64,000 nucleotides of DNA from Alphaproteobacteria bacterium (GTDB lineage: Bacteria; Pseudomonadota; Alphaproteobacteria; ATCC43930; CGMCC-115725), in the NCBI GenBank assembly GCA_028871455.1, contig JAGWNF010000008.1:1-64000 (forward strand). Reading direction: 5' to 3'. This document shows positions 43,568-53,500 of this stretch, one piece after another. The notes under the pieces are model-generated. The model searched no databases. It was not told the origin of the DNA and saw nothing but the letters and a program-made list of their open reading frames with translations. The first letter of the stretch is position 1; every line of letters begins with the position of its first letter. Both the position numbers and the translations under genes were made by a program.

Positions 43568-44050
43568 ATGGCCGCGAAGCCGCCCGTCGCCGTCGTCGCG
43601 GCCGAGGCCGCGCCCAACCCGAAGTCGTCGCCCTATCCCGAGCCGTTCTATTCGCGCGTGCTCGGCCGCCAGAAGCGGCCGCTCGGCGACCTCTTCGGCC
43701 TCAGGAATTTCGGCGTCAACCTGACGCGGCTGGCGCCGGGCGCGATCTCGGCGCTGCGCCATGCCCATGCGGCGCAGGACGAGTTCATCTATATCCTCGA
43801 GGGCGAGCCGGTGCTGGTGACGGATGCCGGCGAGACGCCCTTGAAGCCCGGCATGTGCGCCGGCTTCAGGGCCGGATCGGGCGACGCGCATCACCTGGTC
43901 AATCGCACTACGCGCAACGTGGTCTATCTCGAGGTCGGCGACCGCAGCGTGCCGGATGAGGTGACCTATCCCGACGACGACATCCACGCCACGCACGACA
44001 CCGCTGGCAAGCGGGTCTTCCGCCGCAAGGACGGCCGGCCGTTCGACTGA
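43568..44050 (+). CDS. cupin-domain protein
   Basis: A 160-residue single-cupin protein. The metal-binding motif 1 is His-Ala-His-Ala-Ala-Gln-Asp-Glu-Phe-Ile-Tyr-Ile-Leu-Glu-Gly near residues 64-80, and motif 2 has Pro-Gly-Met-Cys-Ala-Gly-Phe and His-His-Leu-Val-Asn. The C-terminal tail has Asp-Glu-Val-Thr-Tyr-Pro-Asp-Asp-Asp, seen in a group of alphaproteobacterial cupins of unknown role. It is four bases behind parB and may share its transcript. Confidence 0.85.
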   Translation: MAAKPPVAVVAAEAAPNPKSSPYPEPFYSRVLGRQKRPLGDLFGLRNFGVNLTRLAPGAISALRHAHAAQDEFIYILEGEPVLVTDAGETPLKPGMCAGFRAGSGDAHHLVNRTTRNVVYLEVGDRSVPDEVTYPDDDIHATHDTAGKRVFRRKDGRPFD

Positions 44051-44103
44051 CGCCACCGCGCTCAGGCGGCCCCGTCGGCGCCAGAAAATTTCGCGGCCGC
44101 GTT

Positions 44104-45144
44104 CTATGCCCGCCGCGCCGTCGCCTGCATGGCGCCGCGCGCGATCCGCAGCAGCGCGGCACGGCACAACGTTTCGCCCGGCATGCCCGCAGACTTGGCC
44201 TGGCGCTCGGCCTCGACCAGCGCGGCCACCGCCGCCGCGGCGCGGCGTGCCGGCCACAGCCGTAACTGGCGCTTGAAGCTGTCCTTGAGCTTGAAGAATA
44301 GCGGCGGGCGGATGGCGGCGATCGCCGCTTCGGCGTCGGCGCCTTCGTCGAGCCGAGCGGCGGTCCGGTGCAGCAGCACGAAATGCCGCTGCGCCGCGCG
44401 CAGGATGCGGATGGGTGATTCGCCCTCGGCCAGCGCGCGGCCGAGCGCGCGCTCGCAGCCGGTAGGATTGCCTTCGGCGGCGGCGAAGATGGCGTCACCG
44501 AGCGACAGGTCGGCGCTGTCGCCGACCAGCGCCGCGGCCTCGGCGAGCGTCACCGCGCCGCCGTCGCCGGCGTAGAGCGCGAGCTTTTCGAGCTCCTGCC
44601 GGCTCAAGGCGCGGTCGCTGCCGAGCGACGAGACCAGATACGGCACCGTGTCGGGCGCGAGGCTGAGACGGTGGGCGCGCGCGACCTCACGCACCAGCGA
44701 TTCGATCTCGCGCGGGCCGTCGAGATAGCAGGCGATGGCAGCCGCGTTCTTGGCGTTCTCGAAAGCGCGCCGCAGGCTCGAGCGCGGCTTGAGGTCGCCG
44801 CCCTCGACGACGACGAAGCCGTCACCGGCCGGCGGATCGGCGAGATAACGGGCGAACAGCGCGCCGACGGCGTCGCCCGCCTCGCCGACATAGACCAGCC
44901 GGCGGCCGCCCATCAGCGACAGCTGCGCCGCCTCGTCATGGAGCCGCGGCGGCTCGGCGAGGAGTGTCTCCGCCGATAAGACGGCAACGCGGAAGGCATC
45001 GGCCGGATCGCCGACGATCGTGCGCACCAGCCGTACCGCGCGCTCCGCGACCAGGCCGCGATCGGGGCCATAGATCAGACAGGCGCGGAACGTCGGTTCG
45101 GGCGCGGTGAGGAACGACTCGATGCGGCGCGGCTCGAGCTTCAC
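44104..45144 (-). CDS. holA: DNA polymerase III delta subunit
   Basis: Clamp-loader subunit that opens the beta ring. It has 346 residues. Tyr-Gly-Pro-Asp-Arg-Gly-Leu-Val near residue 23 is the degenerate P-loop, and Leu-Val-Ser-Ser-Leu-Gly-Ser-Asp-Arg-Ala near 190 with Glu-Leu-Glu-Lys-Leu-Ala-Leu-Tyr matches HolA. The order leuS-lptE-holA is common in alphaproteobacteria. The lptE stop lies four bases upstream of the holA start. Confidence 0.95.
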   Translation of the reverse strand: MKLEPRRIESFLTAPEPTFRACLIYGPDRGLVAERAVRLVRTIVGDPADAFRVAVLSAETLLAEPPRLHDEAAQLSLMGGRRLVYVGEAGDAVGALFARYLADPPAGDGFVVVEGGDLKPRSSLRRAFENAKNAAAIACYLDGPREIESLVREVARAHRLSLAPDTVPYLVSSLGSDRALSRQELEKLALYAGDGGAVTLAEAAALVGDSADLSLGDAIFAAAEGNPTGCERALGRALAEGESPIRILRAAQRHFVLLHRTAARLDEGADAEAAIAAIRPPLFFKLKDSFKRQLRLWPARRAAAAVAALVEAERQAKSAGMPGETLCRAALLRIARGAMQATARRA

Positions 45145-45148
45145 CGGC

Positions 45149-45652
45149 TCAGCGCACGGCTTCTTGCCGCCGCACCCACAGCGTCAGCTGCATCACGATG
45201 GCGTCGGCGAGTTGGTCGATGGCGCGCTCGCGTGCATCGTTTTCGGCCACGGTCGCGGCCCAGGCGTCGTTCTGGAGGTTGAAGGCGCTGACGGTGTGGC
45301 TCCGTCCGGTGACCCGTAACCCCTGGCCGTTGAGCGTGTAATTGGCATCGGCGAGGATTTCGGCGCGCGTCGATGTCGCGTTGCGCTGGATGCCGAGATC
45401 CGCCCGCGTCAGGGTCAACGTTACGCCGAGCCGGTAGTGCTGTGACAATGCCACGCCGCGCGGATTGAGCCGCTCGCGCAGCGCCAGCTCGAGCAGCTGG
45501 CCGTCGCGATCCGGGATCGGCGCGACCTTGATCGCCGCCAACAGCGGATTGTATTCGCCGGCGGTCTCCCCGCCGTAGAGCGGATGGAAGCCGCAGCCGG
45601 CGAGCGGCGTCGCCGCGAGCGCAAGGAGGAAAGCGCGCCTAGACCACGACAT
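45149..45652 (-). CDS. lptE: LPS-assembly lipoprotein LptE
   Basis: Plug protein of the LptD/LptE outer-membrane complex. It has 167 residues. The lipobox Pro-Leu-Ala-Gly-Cys lies near residue 20, followed by Gly-Phe-His-Pro-Leu-Tyr-Gly-Gly, the family hallmark. ATG 45652 overlaps the end of leuS by 14 bases; this start gives a good Tat- or Sec-like signal with Ser-Arg-Arg-Ala-Phe-Leu-Leu. Confidence 0.93.
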   Translation of the reverse strand: MSWSRRAFLLALAATPLAGCGFHPLYGGETAGEYNPLLAAIKVAPIPDRDGQLLELALRERLNPRGVALSQHYRLGVTLTLTRADLGIQRNATSTRAEILADANYTLNGQGLRVTGRSHTVSAFNLQNDAWAATVAENDARERAIDQLADAIVMQLTLWVRRQEAVR

Positions 45653-48194
45653 TGACGATCCGATTGGGCACGACGATGGTCTTGCGCGGCGTCTTGCCAC
45701 CGAGCGCGTTGATGACGTTGGGCAGCGCCAACGCCGCCTGACGCGCGTCAGCCTCGCCGACGTCGCGCGGCACCTCGACCGTGCCGCGGAGTTTGCCGTT
45801 GACCTGGACGGCGAGCGTCACCGTCTCGGCGATGGCAAGCGCCGGGTCGGCCTTGGGCCAAGGCTCGTCGGCCAGCAGCCGCTGATGGCCGAGCGCGTGC
45901 CACAGCGCCTCGGCGAGATGTGGCATCATCGGACCGATCAACTGCACCGCCGCTTCGAGCGCCTCGCGCGCGATCGCGCCGGCGGCGCCCGGCGCCGCCT
46001 CGATGGCGTTGGTCAGCTCGCGGATGCGCGCGACGGCGCGGTTGAAGCGGAACCTGTCGAGGTCATCGGTGACGAGGGCGATGGTCTGGTGCGTCGCGCG
46101 ACGCAGCGCCTGGTCGGCGCCGCCAGGCGCCGCCGGCATCTTCGCGCCCGGCGGCGGCAGCGGCGTCTCGCGCTCGGTCGCCAACCGCCACAGCCGGTTG
46201 GCATAGCGCCAGGCGCCCTCGATGCCGGCGTCGGTCCATTCGAGATCGCGCTCCGGCGGGCTGTCGGACAAGAGATAGAGACGCGCCGTGTCGGCGCCAT
46301 AGGCGTCGACGATGCTCTCGAGGCCGACGACGTTCTTCTTCGACTTCGACATCTTCTCCATGCGGCCGATGGTCACCGCCGCACCCTTGGAATCGCGCCA
46401 TGCGCCGCTCGCGTCGCGGTGCACCTCTTCGGGGAAGAGCCAGCCGCCGGCTGCGTCCAGAAAGGTCTCATGGCAGACCATGCCCTGGGTGAACAGGCCG
46501 GCGAAAGGCTCGTCGAGCTCAAGATAGCCGCAGCGCTTCAGGGCACGGACGAAGAAACGCGAATAAAGCAGGTGTAGCACCGCATGCTCGATACCGCCGA
46601 TATACTGATCAACCGGCAGCCAGTAATCGACGTCGCGGCGCTCGAAGGCGGCCTTGGCCCGGGGCGAACAGAACCGCGCGAAGTACCACGAGCTCTCGAA
46701 AAAGGTGTCGAAGGTGTCGGTCTCGCGCCGCGCCTTGGCGCCGCATCGGGGACAGGCGACGCGCTTCCAGGTCGGATGATGGTCCAAGGGATTGCCCGGC
46801 TGCTCGAAGCTCACGTCGTCCGGCAGCTTGACCGGCAGGTCTTTCTCCGGCACCGGCACGATGCCGCATTGGTCGCAATGGATGACCGGGATCGGACAGC
46901 CCCAGTAGCGCTGGCGCGACACGCCCCAGTCCCTGAGCCGCCACACCGTCGCGCCGGCGCCGGCCTGGCGTTGCTCGATTTCGGCGATTGCGCGCCGCTT
47001 CGCCGCCGCCACGTCGAGGCCGTCAAGGAACGCCGAGTTGATGTGCGCGCCGTCGCCGATATAGGCCTCGTCACCAATTGAAAATGACGCTTCGTCGGCT
47101 TGCGGCGGCAGCACCACCGGGGTCACCGGCAGCCGGTATTTGCGGGCGAATTCGAGGTCGCGCTGGTCGTGCGCCGGACAGCCGAAGATCGCGCCGGTGC
47201 CATATTCCATCAGCACGAAATTGGCGACATAGACCGGCAGCTTCCAATCCGGCTTGAACGGATGCGCCGCCGTGATGCCGGTGTCGTAGCCCCGCTTCTC
47301 CTGGGTCTCGAGTACCGCCTCGCTGGTGCCCATGCGATTGCACTCGGCGACGAAGTCGCGAAGCTTGCCGTCGCGCTGCGCTAGGCTCTCGGCCAGCGGA
47401 TGGTTGGGCGCTATAGCAAGAAATGACGCACCAAAGAGCGTGTCGGGCCGCGTGGTGAAGACCTCGAGCCGTTCAGATTTCGGCGTCGACAGATCGAAAA
47501 ACACGCGCGCGCCTTCCGAGCGGCCGATCCAGTTCTCCTGCATCAGCTTGACGCGCTCGGGCCAGCGGTCGAGCGTTGCGAGCGCTGCGAGCAGCTCGTC
47601 GGCGAAGGCAGTGATCTTGAGGAACCACTGCGACAAGAGGCGCTTCTCGACCGGCGCCCCGGAGCGCCAGCCGCGGCCGTCGATCACCTGCTCGTTGGCC
47701 AGCACGGTGTGCTCGACTGGGTCCCAGTTGACCCACGATTCCTTGCGGTAGGCGAGTCCCGCCTCGAGGAAGTCGAGGAACATCTTCTGTTCGTGCTTGT
47801 AGTAATCGGGATGGCAGGTGGCGATCTCGCGCCGCCAGTCATAGGCGATGCCCATGCGTTTCAGCTGCTCGCGCATTACCGCGACGTTGGCGAGCGTCCA
47901 GTCGCGCGGATGCTTGCCCGAGGCCATCGCCGCGTTCTCTGCCGGCAGGCCGAAGGCGTCCCAGCCCATCGGATGCAACACGTTGAAGCCCTGCGCGCGC
48001 TTGTAGCGAGCCACTACGTCGCCCATGGTGTAGTTGCGCACGTGGCCGACATGGAGTTTCCCCGACGGATAGGGAAACATCTCAAGGACGTAGTACTTGG
48101 GCCGCGCCGGATCCGTCTCGACTTCGAAGCTCTTACGCTCGCGCCAGACCCGTTGCCATTTTTCCTCGTTTTCTTTCGCGTTGTACCGCGCCAT
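45639..48194 (-). CDS. leuS: leucyl-tRNA synthetase
   Basis: Class I synthetase of 851 residues. The HIGH motif is His-Val-Gly-His near residues 48-51 in [11 protein letters not shown]. The CP1 editing domain covers about residues 220-410, and Met-Ser-Lys-Ser-Lys-Lys near 620 is the KMSKS motif. A zinc-binding segment Cys-Asp-Gln-Cys and Cys-Pro-Arg-Cys is intact. Only one leuS is visible in the window. Confidence 0.97.
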   Translation of the reverse strand: MARYNAKENEEKWQRVWRERKSFEVETDPARPKYYVLEMFPYPSGKLHVGHVRNYTMGDVVARYKRAQGFNVLHPMGWDAFGLPAENAAMASGKHPRDWTLANVAVMREQLKRMGIAYDWRREIATCHPDYYKHEQKMFLDFLEAGLAYRKESWVNWDPVEHTVLANEQVIDGRGWRSGAPVEKRLLSQWFLKITAFADELLAALATLDRWPERVKLMQENWIGRSEGARVFFDLSTPKSERLEVFTTRPDTLFGASFLAIAPNHPLAESLAQRDGKLRDFVAECNRMGTSEAVLETQEKRGYDTGITAAHPFKPDWKLPVYVANFVLMEYGTGAIFGCPAHDQRDLEFARKYRLPVTPVVLPPQADEASFSIGDEAYIGDGAHINSAFLDGLDVAAAKRRAIAEIEQRQAGAGATVWRLRDWGVSRQRYWGCPIPVIHCDQCGIVPVPEKDLPVKLPDDVSFEQPGNPLDHHPTWKRVACPRCGAKARRETDTFDTFFESSWYFARFCSPRAKAAFERRDVDYWLPVDQYIGGIEHAVLHLLYSRFFVRALKRCGYLELDEPFAGLFTQGMVCHETFLDAAGGWLFPEEVHRDASGAWRDSKGAAVTIGRMEKMSKSKKNVVGLESIVDAYGADTARLYLLSDSPPERDLEWTDAGIEGAWRYANRLWRLATERETPLPPPGAKMPAAPGGADQALRRATHQTIALVTDDLDRFRFNRAVARIRELTNAIEAAPGAAGAIAREALEAAVQLIGPMMPHLAEALWHALGHQRLLADEPWPKADPALAIAETVTLAVQVNGKLRGTVEVPRDVGEADARQAALALPNVINALGGKTPRKTIVVPNRIVNVVV

Positions 48195-48224
48195 CGCGCG
48201 TGCGCCGTAGTTCTGCTCTCGATG

Positions 48225-48827
48225 CTACTGCTGGAGCGAGGCCGTGCTTAGGCGGATCTGGCGAGCGCGCGCGAGGATCGCGTTCTCGAGATCAACCGGC
48301 GTGTTCTTGTCCACCGGCGCGTCAACCCAGATGCCCTTGTCGTCGCGCTTCTGGCGGAAGACGCTGGCGCGCACACCGTCCGCCCTGAGGTCGCGGTTGA
48401 GGATGAAGATATTGACCTTGAAACGTTCGTCCGGCGTCTGCGGCGGGCTGTACCAGTCGGTGATGATGACGCCGCCGAATGGATCGGCCGAGGCCAGCGG
48501 CATGAACGACACGGTGTCGAGGCTCGCATGCCACAAATAGGAGTTGACGCCGATGCCTGGCACGCCGGTGCTCGCGCTCGTGGCGTTGTTCGGATTGTTG
48601 AACATCAGCGATAGCACCGAGCGGTCGGCGTCGCTCCGCACCCGCGGGTTGTAGTCCATCGGCCCGTTCATGTACTTGGGATCCGTGTGATACGGGTCCT
48701 CGGCGCGCTGCTGCGCGTCGGGATCGTTGCCCTGCCAGCGCTTGTTGTTGAAAAGGCCGCAGCCGCTCAGCAGCAAAGCCGCGCCAAAGCACAGGAATCC
48801 GACCTTTACGGATCGTTGCAACGACAT
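48225..48827 (-). CDS. DUF3576 lipoprotein
   Basis: 200 residues with a lipoprotein signal ending in Leu-Ser-Gly-Cys near residue 23. Pro-Gly-Ile-Gly-Val-Asn-Ser-Tyr-Leu-Trp-His-Ala-Ser-Leu and Ile-Ile-Thr-Asp-Trp-Tyr-Ser-Pro-Pro are the conserved DUF3576 blocks. This gene sits directly in front of leuS in many alphaproteobacteria. The function is unknown, and an envelope location is implied by the signal. Confidence 0.9.
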   Translation of the reverse strand: MSLQRSVKVGFLCFGAALLLSGCGLFNNKRWQGNDPDAQQRAEDPYHTDPKYMNGPMDYNPRVRSDADRSVLSLMFNNPNNATSASTGVPGIGVNSYLWHASLDTVSFMPLASADPFGGVIITDWYSPPQTPDERFKVNIFILNRDLRADGVRASVFRQKRDDKGIWVDAPVDKNTPVDLENAILARARQIRLSTASLQQ

Positions 48828-48975
48828 ACCAAAACTCCTCGGAGCTCCCCCCGGGGACGCTCCGCCCCGGGTGCGCCGATCTTAGCGCAGGGGCTGCCGG
48901 CCGGGCTATACCTTTGAAAGGCAAGGCAGCTCCGGCCTTGACGGCGGGGCCGGCGCTGGCGAGCCTGCGGCGCCA

Positions 48976-49653
48976 ATGACCGTCACCGCCCTCGCCGCCC
49001 GTCTCGCCGCCGTGCGTGCGCGGATCGCCGCCGCCGCGGATCGCGCCGGCCGCGCCGCCGCCGGCGTGACGCTGGTGGCGATCGCCAAGACGCATCCCGC
49101 CGCCGCGGTCGAGGCCGCCCTCGCCGCCGGCCAGCGCGTCTTCGGCGAGAACCGCGTGCAGGAGGCGCAGTCGAAATATCCGGCGCTGAAATCGCGCTAT
49201 CCCGATCTGCGGCTGCACCTCGTCGGACCGCTGCAGACCAATAAGGCGCGCGATGCGGTGCGGCTCTTCGACGTCATCCATACCCTCGACCGGCCGCGTC
49301 TGGCCGAGGCGCTGGCGCGCGCCATGGCGCAGGAAGGCCGCCGCCCCGCGCTGCTGATCGAGGTCAATATCGGCGCCGAGCCGCAGAAAGCCGGCGTCAC
49401 GCCTGACCAGGCCGACGCCTTCGTCGCCGATTGCCGCGCGCGCTGGAACTTGGCGCCCGCCGGCCTGATGTGCATTCCGCCTGTCGGCACCGATCCGGCG
49501 CCGCATTTCGCGCTCCTGGCCGCCATCGCCAGGCGCGACGGTCTGGCCGAGCTCAGCATGGGCATGAGCGACGATTTCGAGATCGCCATCGCCCAGGGCG
49601 CGACGCTGGTGCGCGTCGGCACGGCGATTTTCGGCCCGCGCGCGGCGCGCTAA
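48976..49653 (+). CDS. YggS-family pyridoxal-phosphate homeostasis protein
   Basis: 225 residues in a (beta/alpha)8 barrel that binds PLP. Ala-Ile-Ala-Lys-Thr-His-Pro near residue 38 carries the PLP lysine, and Phe-Gly-Glu-Asn-Arg-Val-Gln-Glu-Ala and His-Leu-Val-Gly-Pro-Leu-Gln-Thr-Asn-Lys follow. Ser-Met-Gly-Met-Ser-Asp-Asp-Phe-Glu is the phosphate site. It is convergent with the transpeptidase-like gene (4-base overlap). Confidence 0.95.
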   Translation: MTVTALAARLAAVRARIAAAADRAGRAAAGVTLVAIAKTHPAAAVEAALAAGQRVFGENRVQEAQSKYPALKSRYPDLRLHLVGPLQTNKARDAVRLFDVIHTLDRPRLAEALARAMAQEGRRPALLIEVNIGAEPQKAGVTPDQADAFVADCRARWNLAPAGLMCIPPVGTDPAPHFALLAAIARRDGLAELSMGMSDDFEIAIAQGATLVRVGTAIFGPRAAR

Positions 49654-50150
49654 CGCGCTTCGATCACCACGCGCGAGGTCGCATCGGCCTCGGCCAGCAC
49701 GCGGCGCAGATCGTCGGCCGCCAGCGCGACGCAACCTTCGGTCGGCGCGTAATCCGGCGCCGCGACATGCAGGAAGATCGCGCTGCCGGCGCCGGCGATC
49801 GGCGGATCGTCGTTGTGGCCGAGCACGGCGACGAGATCGTAAAGCCGGTCGGCGCGCCACAGGCGCTCGGCGCGCGCCTTGTAAGGCAGCTTCACCGGCC
49901 GGTTATAGGCGGCATCCGCCGGATCGTCGCACCAGCCGTCGTCTTGGGATATCGCCGCAACCGGCAGCCGCGTCGCCGGCGCGGCGGCGCGGTCGGCGCG
50001 ATAGAGCACGCGGCGCAGGACGAAGGCGCCGGCGGGCGTGGCGCCGTCGCCCTCGCGCTTGTCGCGGCGGACGCCGCCGCGGCCGAGCGCGCAGCGCCAC
50101 CGCACCGCGCCCCAACGCGCCCAGCCGCCGGCTTCGACGATCAGATCCAT
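49650..50150 (-). CDS. L,D-transpeptidase (YkuD/YafK-like) domain protein
   Basis: 166 residues from ATG 50150. The YkuD active site reads Ile-Phe-Leu-His-Val-Ala, Ala-Pro-Thr-Glu-Gly-Cys-Val-Ala-Leu, with the catalytic Cys in the Gly-Cys pair. Gly-Ala-Thr-Pro-Ala-Gly-Ala-Phe lies in the N-terminal half. No signal peptide is seen with this start; a start 23 codons earlier would not add one. Members of this branch cross-link peptidoglycan or act on envelope proteins. Confidence 0.85.
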   Translation of the reverse strand: MDLIVEAGGWARWGAVRWRCALGRGGVRRDKREGDGATPAGAFVLRRVLYRADRAAAPATRLPVAAISQDDGWCDDPADAAYNRPVKLPYKARAERLWRADRLYDLVAVLGHNDDPPIAGAGSAIFLHVAAPDYAPTEGCVALAADDLRRVLAEADATSRVVIEAR

Positions 50151-50521
50151 CGGCGTCTCTATAGCCGATCGCCGCCGCCGCCGCGCGCCGGTCCCGCGAA
50201 TCATGGTTAAATTAACCATAAATGCTCGTTTTAACTATACTTTTCGCAGTATTAACCAATACTTTGATTTGCTTTTGCCTCGATCTGAAAATACTTTCAC
50301 GCTCGAAGAAAAAGACCGAACAGGTCTGTCGTTCAGGAAGGAAGTTCGAAGCCCGCGGAGCCCGTGTCTCCGCTGGTCCCCTCCCGGCAGCTACGCCTCG
50401 CGGCGCTCCGGCTTCCTTCTCCGATAGCCCTCTCGGTCAACGCGGCGGCTGCGGATCGGCCCTTTCCCCTCCCAGGGGCCATCCGCGGACCGCTCGCCAA
50501 CAGGGATACGGAGAGGTTGAC
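50151..50521. other. divergent intergenic region with CtrA-like palindrome
   Basis: 371 bases between the transpeptidase-like gene and the giant repeat gene. From 50200 to 50280 it is strongly A+T-rich and holds a 17-bp palindrome and a further TTAACCA. The following 240 bases to 50521 are ordinary in composition and I see no gene in them. The frame of the giant gene is open into this region but has no homology there. Confidence 0.5.
50203..50219. promoter_or_regulatory. 17-bp palindrome with two TTAACCAT half sites
   Basis: ATGGTTAA and TTAACCAT flank a single central A, a perfect inverted repeat. The octamer equals the CtrA-associated half site and the pair upstream of the PAS gene. It sits between divergent genes, so it could control either. 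Confidence 0.4.
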
Positions 50522-53500
50522 ATGAAGGGTTCGATCCGGACTTTGGCCAGGCATTCGGCGGCTGCGGTCGCCTTGCTCGCGATGACGAGCGCGGGCGCGC
50601 TGGCGCAAACGCTGCCGAATTCGCCGTCCAACACCGGCACGGCGCAGGAAGGTCCGGGCACGACCTGGGATCAAAACACCAACTACTCCAACACCGGCAC
50701 GCTCGGCATCGGCGGCGACCAGTCGAACCCGACGACTGGCACGATCGACAGCGGCGTGACCGTCACCAACGACGGCACCGGCGCCCCCGGCAATCCCGGC
50801 GTAATAAACAACGAAGCCGGCTCGACCATTACCAACAATGGCACGATCAGCGGCGTCAACAATTCGGTCCTGACCAACAATGGCAGCCTGACCACCCTCG
50901 GCGGCGCCGCTGGCACGGCGACCATCACCAACAACGGCACCGTCACCAACGACCACAGCATAATCGACAATGCCACCGGCCCGGCAGCGGCGGGTGTTTC
51001 GAGCGTCATCACCAACAACGGTTCGCTCACCAATCAGGACGGCGGTTCTCTTATCAATAACGCCAATAGCAACGCCGGTTTCGGCACGTCGACTTCGGGT
51101 CAGGGCGCGGTGCTGACCAATTCCGCCTCCGGCTCACTGACCAACACCGGCGCCAGCAACTTCCTTAACGAAGCCGCCGCGTTCTTCTCGAATCTCGGCA
51201 CCTTCATCAACGAAGCGGCATCAGTCTTCACCAACACCGGCACTAGCACGGTTTGGGACAATGCCAGCGGCGCCACGGCGCTCAACATGGGCACCGGCAC
51301 GCAGATCCAGAACCAGAATGGCGCGGCGATCACCAACGAGGGCCAAATCCTCAACTTGCTCGGCGGGCTGTTCCATAACGATTCGACGTCGAGCGTCACC
51401 AACAACGGCTCGAACGCGGCCATCTTCAACATGACCTCGGGCTCGACCTTGACCAACGACGGTCAGCTCACCAATGAAAACGGCGCCCAGATCTACAACC
51501 AGGCGCACGGCACGCTAAGCAACACCGGCACGCTCACCAACGAGACCAACGGTCAGGTCTATAACCAGGGCGGCGGCACGCTGAATAACTCGGGCACAAT
51601 CGACAACAAGTCGACTGGCCAAATCTACAACCAGGGCGCTTCGGCGCTGAACAACAACAGCGGCACCATCACCAACGAGGCCGGCGCCCAGTTCACCAAC
51701 CAGGGTGCCTCGATCCTCGACAACAACGGCACCGGCAGCATCAGCAACGCCGGCACGTTCACCAACGAGGGTTCGGGCACCAACCTCAACAACAACGGCA
51801 CCGCGACCCTCACCAATAGCGGCACCTACTCCAACAATACCGGCGCCACGATCACCAACAGCTCGACCGCGGCCATCGGTATCCAGAACACCGGCGCCGG
51901 CGCCACCTTCATGAACCAGAGCGGCGGTCAGATCTCCAACAGCGGCACGCTCCAGAATGACAGCGGCGCCCAGTTCACCAACGAGGATTCCGGCACCAAG
52001 ATCACCAACACTGGTACGATCATTAATGCCTATACCGGCACGAACGCGACCTTCAGCAATCGCAATGGCGCAGAAATCGATAATAACGGCAGCGGCGCGA
52101 TCCAGAACAACGCGACTTTTGTGAACGACGCCTCGACTGTCGTGAACAACAGCATTTCTTCACTTGGTATAACAAATGCTGGCGCCACTGCGTCGTTCTC
52201 GAATCAGAACGGCGCCACTCTCACCAATGCATCCGGCTCGAACATCCACAATGCTAACGGCGCGACCTTCACCAACAAGCTCGGCGCCCTGCTCGACAAT
52301 TTCGGTAGCTTCCTCAACCAGACCGGCGCCACGTTGTCGAACCTGGTCACGGCGACCCTGACCAACGAGTCGGGCGCGACGCTGACCAACACAGGCAGTG
52401 GCACGAACCTCAACAACGCCGGCACGTTGAACAACCAGAACGGCGGCGCGATCAACAACCAGAACAGCGCGACCATGACGGTCCAGTCCGGCGGCACCGT
52501 CACCAACGACGGCACCGGCCTCGCCTCGACCACAATCACCAACGACAACGCGACCTTCACGGCGGACTCGGGCTCGACGGTCAACAACACCGGCTCGCAC
52601 GCCTCGTTCACCAACCAGAACGGCGCCGTCGCCAATCTCGGCGGCACGTTCAACAACACCGCCGGCGCGACCTATACGAACGATCCGTCCTCGACCACCG
52701 TCAGCGGCGCGTTCGACAACAACGCCTCGACCGTGACCAACACGGGCGCGGGCTCGACCTTTGACGTCACGAACACCGGCTCGTTCACCAACGAGGCCGC
52801 CGCGACACTCACCAACCAGAACCAGGCGAGCTTCACCAACGAAGGCACGATCACGAACGAGACCGGCTCGACGGTCCAGAACCTCGCCGACAACACCGGC
52901 GCGACCACGGTGACGACCACGTTCAATAACGACGGCGGCACGATCAACAACACCGCGTCGATCCTGAACAGCGGCAACGTGACCGGCGCGAGCGCCTCGG
53001 CTAAGGCGCTGTTCGAGAATACCGCCGGCACGATCAACAACAATTCGGGCGGCACCATCACCAACGATGGCACCGGCAGCCTCGGCCTCGCCGAGCTCGA
53101 CAATTCGGCCGCGCTCAACAACGCGTCGGGCGCTTCGATCGACAACAAGGGCGCCAACGCGACCTTCCAGAACCTGTCGGGCGGCGTCGTCACCAACAAC
53201 GGCTCCGTCACCAACGAGCAGGGCGCGGCGCTCAAAAACGTCGGCGGCGCGGCGGGCGCGGAATTCACCACGACCGGCACGGGCACCCTTCTCAACGAGA
53301 CGGGCGGCACCATCACCAATGACGGCACCGGCGCCGGTAACGCCCACTTCAACGCGATCAGCGGCGGCACCATCACCAACGCGTCGGGCGCTTCGATCGT
53401 CAACGAGGGCGCCAACGCGAACTTCCACGTCCACAACGGCGGCACGCTGACCAATAACGGGTCGTTCCTCAACAAGCTGGCCGGCATCTTCACCACCTTC

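Noticed and set aside
48841-48900. G+C-rich inverted repeat ahead of the DUF3576 gene considered as a terminator
   Set aside because: No T run follows on either strand and the next genes diverge, so no transcript would end there.
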